Shown here: piece after piece, positions 59,465 through 64,000 of the stretch
Position numbering within the stretch: position 1 is the first letter of the stretch
Layout of the letters: every line of letters starts with the position of its first letter
NCBI GenBank assembly: GCA_003952965.2
Contig: CM025852.1
Coordinates: forward strand, 24,898,574 to 24,962,573
Length of the DNA stretch: 64,000 nt
Source of the DNA: Morella rubra
Lineage: Eukaryota > Streptophyta > Magnoliopsida > Fagales > Myricaceae
Reading direction: 5' to 3'
The notes under the pieces: model-generated
The model's database searches: none
Told to the model about the DNA's origin: nothing
Seen by the model: only the letters and a program-made list of their open reading frames with translations
Position numbers and translations under genes: made by a program

Positions 59465-62400
59465 ATGGCAGCTCAGATCCTCTCGAAGCTCCCAACAACA
59501 ACATCAGCTCCATTTTCACAGTCCTGTAGCGGAGGAAGACCCGACACGTATCCGTCACATCTGGTTCGGTCTCTGAGGCTACAAAGTCTACCTCGCCCAT
59601 GGCTAGGCACCAACACTCAGTTGCTCCAGTCCTCCAATATCCGACCCCTCGTGCCGAAGCACCGACTCATCGCTGCCACGGTTTCGTTCAGCCTCCCCAC
59701 TGCGTGAGTCCGAGTTTCGAAACTGCTAAGCTCCAATCTTTGGATAAAATTTCCTGTTTTCGATGACCACAACCCATTGTTTCAGATTCTTCTGATTTTG
59801 CAGAAAGCCAGAGAGACTTTCCTCGTCTGAGAAAGTTCCCAAGTGAGTTTAGTGCAGGTTTTATTCGGATTTCATATTCTTTTTTTTTTTGTTCATTGAA
59901 TTTTGGTTTCATGGATTGGGGATTGAGCGTTTGGATTGGTTGAATGGAGCAGATGGTCTAGGAGGGCAATAAAGTCATTTGCTATGGCTGAGTTGGAAGC
60001 AAGGAAGCTCAAGTACCCAACTACTGGAACTGAAGCCCTTCTCATGGGGATTCTTGTTGAGGGTACGGAGCTCCATTCATCTGAGCCTTTTTTTTTTTTG
60101 TTCCATAAACTGTAAAAAGTAATGTTTCCAGCTGTCTTCATTATAGCTAAATTCCAATTTTAGGTCTTTTAACCTGAAATGAAAAAAGTGAAAGAATTTC
60201 TGGCTAAATTAGAAATGTGACGGCAGTAGGAAGGATTGAATTGCGATTCTAATACTCAATTTGTTTATGATTGACTGTACTGATGTTCTTGAGATTATGA
60301 TGCTAATTGAATCATGAAGTATTGAGGTCGGAGCTCTTGTTGTCTGACTCAAAAACCGTAGTTAGCAACAGTAAGACTCAAGACAGTCGGCAAGTAAGTA
60401 AATAAGTGGTTACAAGCAAGCGAGTGAAGTGACACAGGGTACCGGGCACGAGGGAGCGATCGCTCTCATCTTCATATGCACTTTAATTCTTGTAATCAAG
60501 TTAGCGTATGAGTGAAACGAAAAGCCTTCGTATTAGGCAAGAATATTTAAAGGCGACATAAGGACAGAGAGTTTCAGAAAGGTATCCCTCCTTAGACCAA
60601 GCTAGTGTAGCTAATGCAACTAGCTTCCAATTAATTTTCTTACTGACATACCTGGTGAAGAGTGAAGGAACCCATGTGCCGGAGGTCCAAGTGAAGGTAA
60701 GCATGAACTCTCTCTTAAGCAGGAGGGAAGAAATGAATTCATAGCTTGTCCCCCGTGGCTATCTAAGGCATAGTGGGGCATAGTCTATACTGTCTTGTTC
60801 CCCCCCCTTCTCTCTCTCTCTCTCTCTCTCTCTCTTCCTGCTGTTGCAGGTTTCATTTGTTTGATGGGATCTTGAATCCACAACTCACGTTACATTCCTA
60901 TAGTCCGGGAGGCAGAATGTACTATTTGGAGTAGAGCTTATTGGCAACCTTATACCTGCAAACTTAATTGTACATTTAGTTCAGACAATGATGTAAGGGA
61001 AACTACTAGGTTTAAAGATGGTCTGACCTGCCTACTTAGCTTAGTGGTACCTTCTTAACACAGGATGTATTAAAAGGGGAGAGTTTTGGGACTATGTGGA
61101 AGGTAAAAAGATTTAGAAAACAGAAAACCCTTTTCCTTCTCCCCAATTTTTCCATTCATATTATGTCTTTATCCTCGCCAAGCTACTTGTTTGCTAGAGG
61201 ATCGGCACCTGTGTCACCAATGTCACTGCTGCTCCATTGTCTCTTTTCCTTTTAAATGCCACAATTTTGCAGTTGTTATACACAAGTACTGAGTCTTTGT
61301 TCTCTGTGCTGCAGGCACTAGTCTGGCTTCAATGTTTGTGAGGGCAAATGGAATCACACTTTTCAAGGTGCGTGAAGAAACTATCAAGTTACTGGGGAAA
61401 GCTGACATGTATTTTTTTAGTCAGGAGCATCCTCCTCTGACTGAAGCAGCTCAACGGTCCCTTGACTGGGCTATTGATCAGAAACTAAAGTCTGGTAAGT
61501 TTCTGTGCATTTCTTTGGGGTTAGTTTTGTTAATTTCTTTATGCTAGGTCCTTTTTTTTTTTTTTTCGTTTTTATGTATTTTAATCATATTTAATAATTT
61601 AAAATGCATACCCACACAAAGGCAAATGCATGGATGATCACATGAATGGTATATTGAACAAGCAAACAAGTGCGGAAGAAGTTAATTGATTGAGAAGTCA
61701 TGTATTGTCTACTTGAAAAACATTTACTTCTTAATTGGTCCTGTTGTCGCAGCATAATTTTGTTGTTTTGGATCTCAAATTATCCTGAACTTTCTAAAGG
61801 TGGAAGTTGTATCTCTTTTAGTTCCTATGTTACTCTCAAAAGTCACGCCATCTCTAATATATAGTATTTGACATGTTGGGAAGATCACTGTACTTTTTTT
61901 ATTAACAATATTGCATTTTCGAACAATATTATTAACTTTGAAGTTGTAGAATAGTTAAGATGCGGCTATGTTTTGTAATTCTATTGTTATCTTAACTCTG
62001 AACTTTAACATTATGAAGGATTTTATCTCAAAAGCCAAAAGCTTAGGCTTCAATGGAAAATAGCAAAATTGTTTTTCATGAGTTTGAAACTAGCAATTTG
62101 GTGCTCCCTTGAATTCTAAATTCTTATGTTGGAGTACTATTGGTGATTATGAGCTTGGCATTGTCATAGGCGCTCGGGCCTGCTGAGCCACTCATCCCTC
62201 GCTCACCACTTATGATACAACTTATACCAATATAGGATGTTGTCTTACCATTACCAAATTGTACCACATCATTTTTCCTTATTTTTAGTTATTCTTTCAA
62301 TTGAGTATCTGTATTGAAATATTTGTATTGAATTGATCTAAGTTACTCTAAAGGTTCCTGCTCCATACTACTACCAGTGAAAGCTCTTCCTCACAGTCTT

Positions 62401-63231
62401 TTCAAGGTTGTTGGGTATAACTTCTTTTAGTAGGGCTGTTAGGTTACCGATTGCATAAGTAATTCACATGTAGGTCTTAATCAAATGTTTATCTTTCTAG
62501 AAACCTGGTGACTCTTCTTAGGGTCCCAGGAATCACGGCTGGTAACATTTAGGTACACATTTAATAAAGATCAAGTGTTTGTAACCCAGTAAAGCACCTG
62601 TAAGAATGGAAGGGCAGATCTGAATTTTGTTGTTGTTGCTATTATCCAAATTGTCAATGCTCAGACCTCAGAGCTCAACTAATTTTCTCCCCTTCCTTCC
62701 CCCACCCAAAGAAACTAAAACTCCTGGCTCTGCTAGAGACTTAATTAGGATCAGAAACTGATGGTTCTTTCCCTCAAAATTGGGGAAACGGACAAAATGA
62801 CGTGCATGAATCAGTGTTCCATGAGGATCCATTGAAATTTTTGCACTACATGAGGATAAATGTTTCCTACAAGTTGTAGAAGACAAGAATGGGATTTTGA
62901 GTAATCCTTCCAAATGGTGATAAATGAAAATTGGAAAAGACTGGTGCTGCTAGCATAGTTTATCCCGTATAATTCTTTGTATTGGAGACAGCTCGGTTGT
63001 GTCTTGTTTTCCAGAATTTCTGGTTGAAGCGATTATAGCCCTTAAACTTGCTGCTTGTTTCTCCTGTTTGCAGGTGATGGAGGGGAAATTACGGCATCTC
63101 ATCTGCTTCTTGGAATATGGTCTGAAGTGGAGTCGCCAGGACAAAAGATAATGGCTACTCTTGGATTCAGTGATGAGAAAGCCAAAGAGTTGGAATCTTT
63201 AAGTTCTGAACCTGGAGTTGTAGATGATTAA
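59465..63231 (+). CDS. Clp protease accessory protein ClpT (ClpT1/ClpT2 type), chloroplast
   Basis: Five exons: 59465-59703, 59804-59842, 59953-60062, 61315-61494, 63074-63231, joining in frame to 241 aa. Residues 1 to about 75 are Ser/Arg-rich and serve as a transit peptide. The rest is the Clp N-domain-like fold of plant ClpT: KVPKWSRRAIKSFAMAELEA, RKLKYPTTGTEALLMGILVEG, ANGITLFKVREETIKLLGKA, DMYFFSQEHPPLTEAAQ and HLLLGIWSEVESPGQKIM. In exon 2, only the acceptor at 59803 keeps the frame; the more obvious one at 59785 leads to a stop. ClpT proteins dock on the ClpP ring and help assemble and stabilise the ClpPR core. Sequence alone did not let me separate T1 from T2. Intron 4 is 1.6 kb and holds no gene. 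Confidence 0.93.
60808..60835. repeat. (CT)n microsatellite in CLPT intron 3
   Basis: A run of about 14 CT units. Potentially length-polymorphic and of no evident function. Confidence 0.8.
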
Positions 63232-63498
63232 CAAATTCATTCGATCTTTTTTGTTACAGCAACTGTAATCCCATTTATCAGAGGTGGATCAATGATGCCG
63301 GATACGCTTTCCCCAGAAGTTGGCAATTCTGATTCAGTGCTCGCTGGCAAGCGACTTCATTTCTAAATTGGCTTCCTCAAGGGAACTGATGAAATTTGTG
63401 GGATCGTTTATTTTAACTTGAACGCTTTCAATCCATTTTCTAGTTTGTGGCTTTGATGGGAGAGGTTTATAGGACGAACAAATCTTTTCAAGTTATTC

Positions 63499-64000
63499 TC
63501 ATACTTCTGCATTACTAGCTGTTACCACATTCTTTTGGTTTTCATCTTCCTTAACAATTTCCATGTCACATGCAAGTACGTGTGCCTTGCTCGCTTCTTC
63601 GTTCCAGTCAATCCTTGCGACGAAGACCAACAGCAAAATCAAGCAGGCTACCATCCCGGCCAAGAACCCTATCAGCAGCCCACCAAGTCCAATTGCGGCC
63701 TTGAAGGCAAGAAGAACGGCTAAGGGCAGGGCCAGAAGGTAGAACCCACCAATATTGGCATACATACCCAACCATGGTCTAGCTGTTCCACGAACAATTC
63801 CTCCGCATACTGCTACGGGAAAATTCACTACTTCCACCGACGCCATTAGCAACATCATCTTCTTAACACCTCTTATAATGCCCTTATCATGGCTAAACAG
63901 GGGTCCCCATATTCCTCTGGCTGCAACCATTACTAAGCCACCTATGCAACCTGAGACGATGCTCACTGCTAGAGAGACACGTGCTGACCGGTAAGCAGCG
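63499..64000 (-). CDS. MATE family efflux transporter (DTX type), C-terminal part
   Basis: The frame is open from the right window edge to TAA at 63499, giving 167 aa of the C-terminal half (5' part outside the window). It begins AAYRSARVSLAVSIVSGCIG, the conserved junction before the tenth helix of plant MATE/DTX carriers. Further membrane segments and motifs follow: KKMMLLMASVEVVNFPVAVC, GGIVRGTARPWLGMYANIGG, FYLLALPLAVLLAFKAAIGL and GLLIGFLAGMVACLILLL, then a charged tail. These proteins export toxins, flavonoids or organic acids by proton antiport at the plasma or vacuolar membrane; the substrate cannot be told from this part. It is convergent with the CLPT gene, the two stop codons being 267 bases apart. 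Confidence 0.9.
   Translation of the reverse strand, partial: AAYRSARVSLAVSIVSGCIGGLVMVAARGIWGPLFSHDKGIIRGVKKMMLLMASVEVVNFPVAVCGGIVRGTARPWLGMYANIGGFYLLALPLAVLLAFKAAIGLGGLLIGFLAGMVACLILLLVFVARIDWNEEASKAHVLACDMEIVKEDENQKNVVTASNAEV

Noticed and set aside
1-64000. CRISPR arrays, rRNA or tRNA genes, organelle DNA insertions.
   Set aside because: No regularly spaced identical repeats, no rRNA cores, no tRNA cloverleaf and no plastid or mitochondrial genes were recognised by eye; a tRNAscan and organelle blast would be decisive.

Overview
The window is nuclear DNA of a flowering plant, most likely a eudicot. The genes are split by GT-AG introns, two of the encoded proteins belong to the chloroplast Clp protease, and the other products are plant-type (AHL, ACT-domain ACR, DUF761, MATE). 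AT-rich intergenic DNA is filled with plant transposons. I cannot name the species. Read as annotated here, the host genes have intact reading frames, while the two larger transposon-related genes (the PF20167 gene and the Harbinger nuclease) carry damage.

Layout. 1-1320: 5' end of a Ty1/copia retrotransposon on the minus strand (partial gag, primer-binding site, one LTR). It abuts a 2-kb element with ~200-bp terminal inverted repeats (1321-3305). 3350-7350: short repeats, then a spliced gene for a 'putative plant transposon protein' (PF20167 type) with an in-frame stop near its start. ~8263-16689: a PIF/Harbinger-like element with a damaged DDE nuclease gene, an intact Myb/SANT gene, GC-rich hairpin repeats and, beside its right end, a 122-codon ORF with two SUMO-interaction-like motifs. 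18-19.2 kb: a CT-rich possible 5' exon and an imperfect tandem duplication. 20.2-21.3 kb: TFB5 (TFIIH subunit). 22.3-26.3 kb: CLPR2. 26.4-28.6 kb: small hAT-like elements, a ~0.9-kb tandem duplication and a palindromic MITE. 28.8-29.3 kb: DUF761 membrane protein (minus). 30.9-35.5 kb: AHL1-like AT-hook protein (minus). 35.5-46.7 kb: no gene recognised. 46.8-49.4 kb: ACR8-like four-ACT-domain protein (minus). 49.4-59.4 kb: no gene recognised, but a cluster of E2F-type sites. 59.5-63.2 kb: CLPT-type Clp accessory protein. 63.5-64.0 kb: 3' end of a MATE transporter gene (minus), tail to tail with CLPT.

How the genes relate. CLPR2 and CLPT encode two parts of the same stromal ClpPRT protease, about 33 kb apart. 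TFB5, AHL and ACR8 are independent housekeeping or regulatory genes. The most unusual part is the Harbinger-like element. It keeps an intact DNA-binding (Myb/SANT) gene, has a mutated nuclease, and seems to carry a third ORF whose product would be a small basic nuclear protein able to bind SUMO. Exon coordinates were read by hand from splice signals and reading-frame continuity; no alignment program was run.
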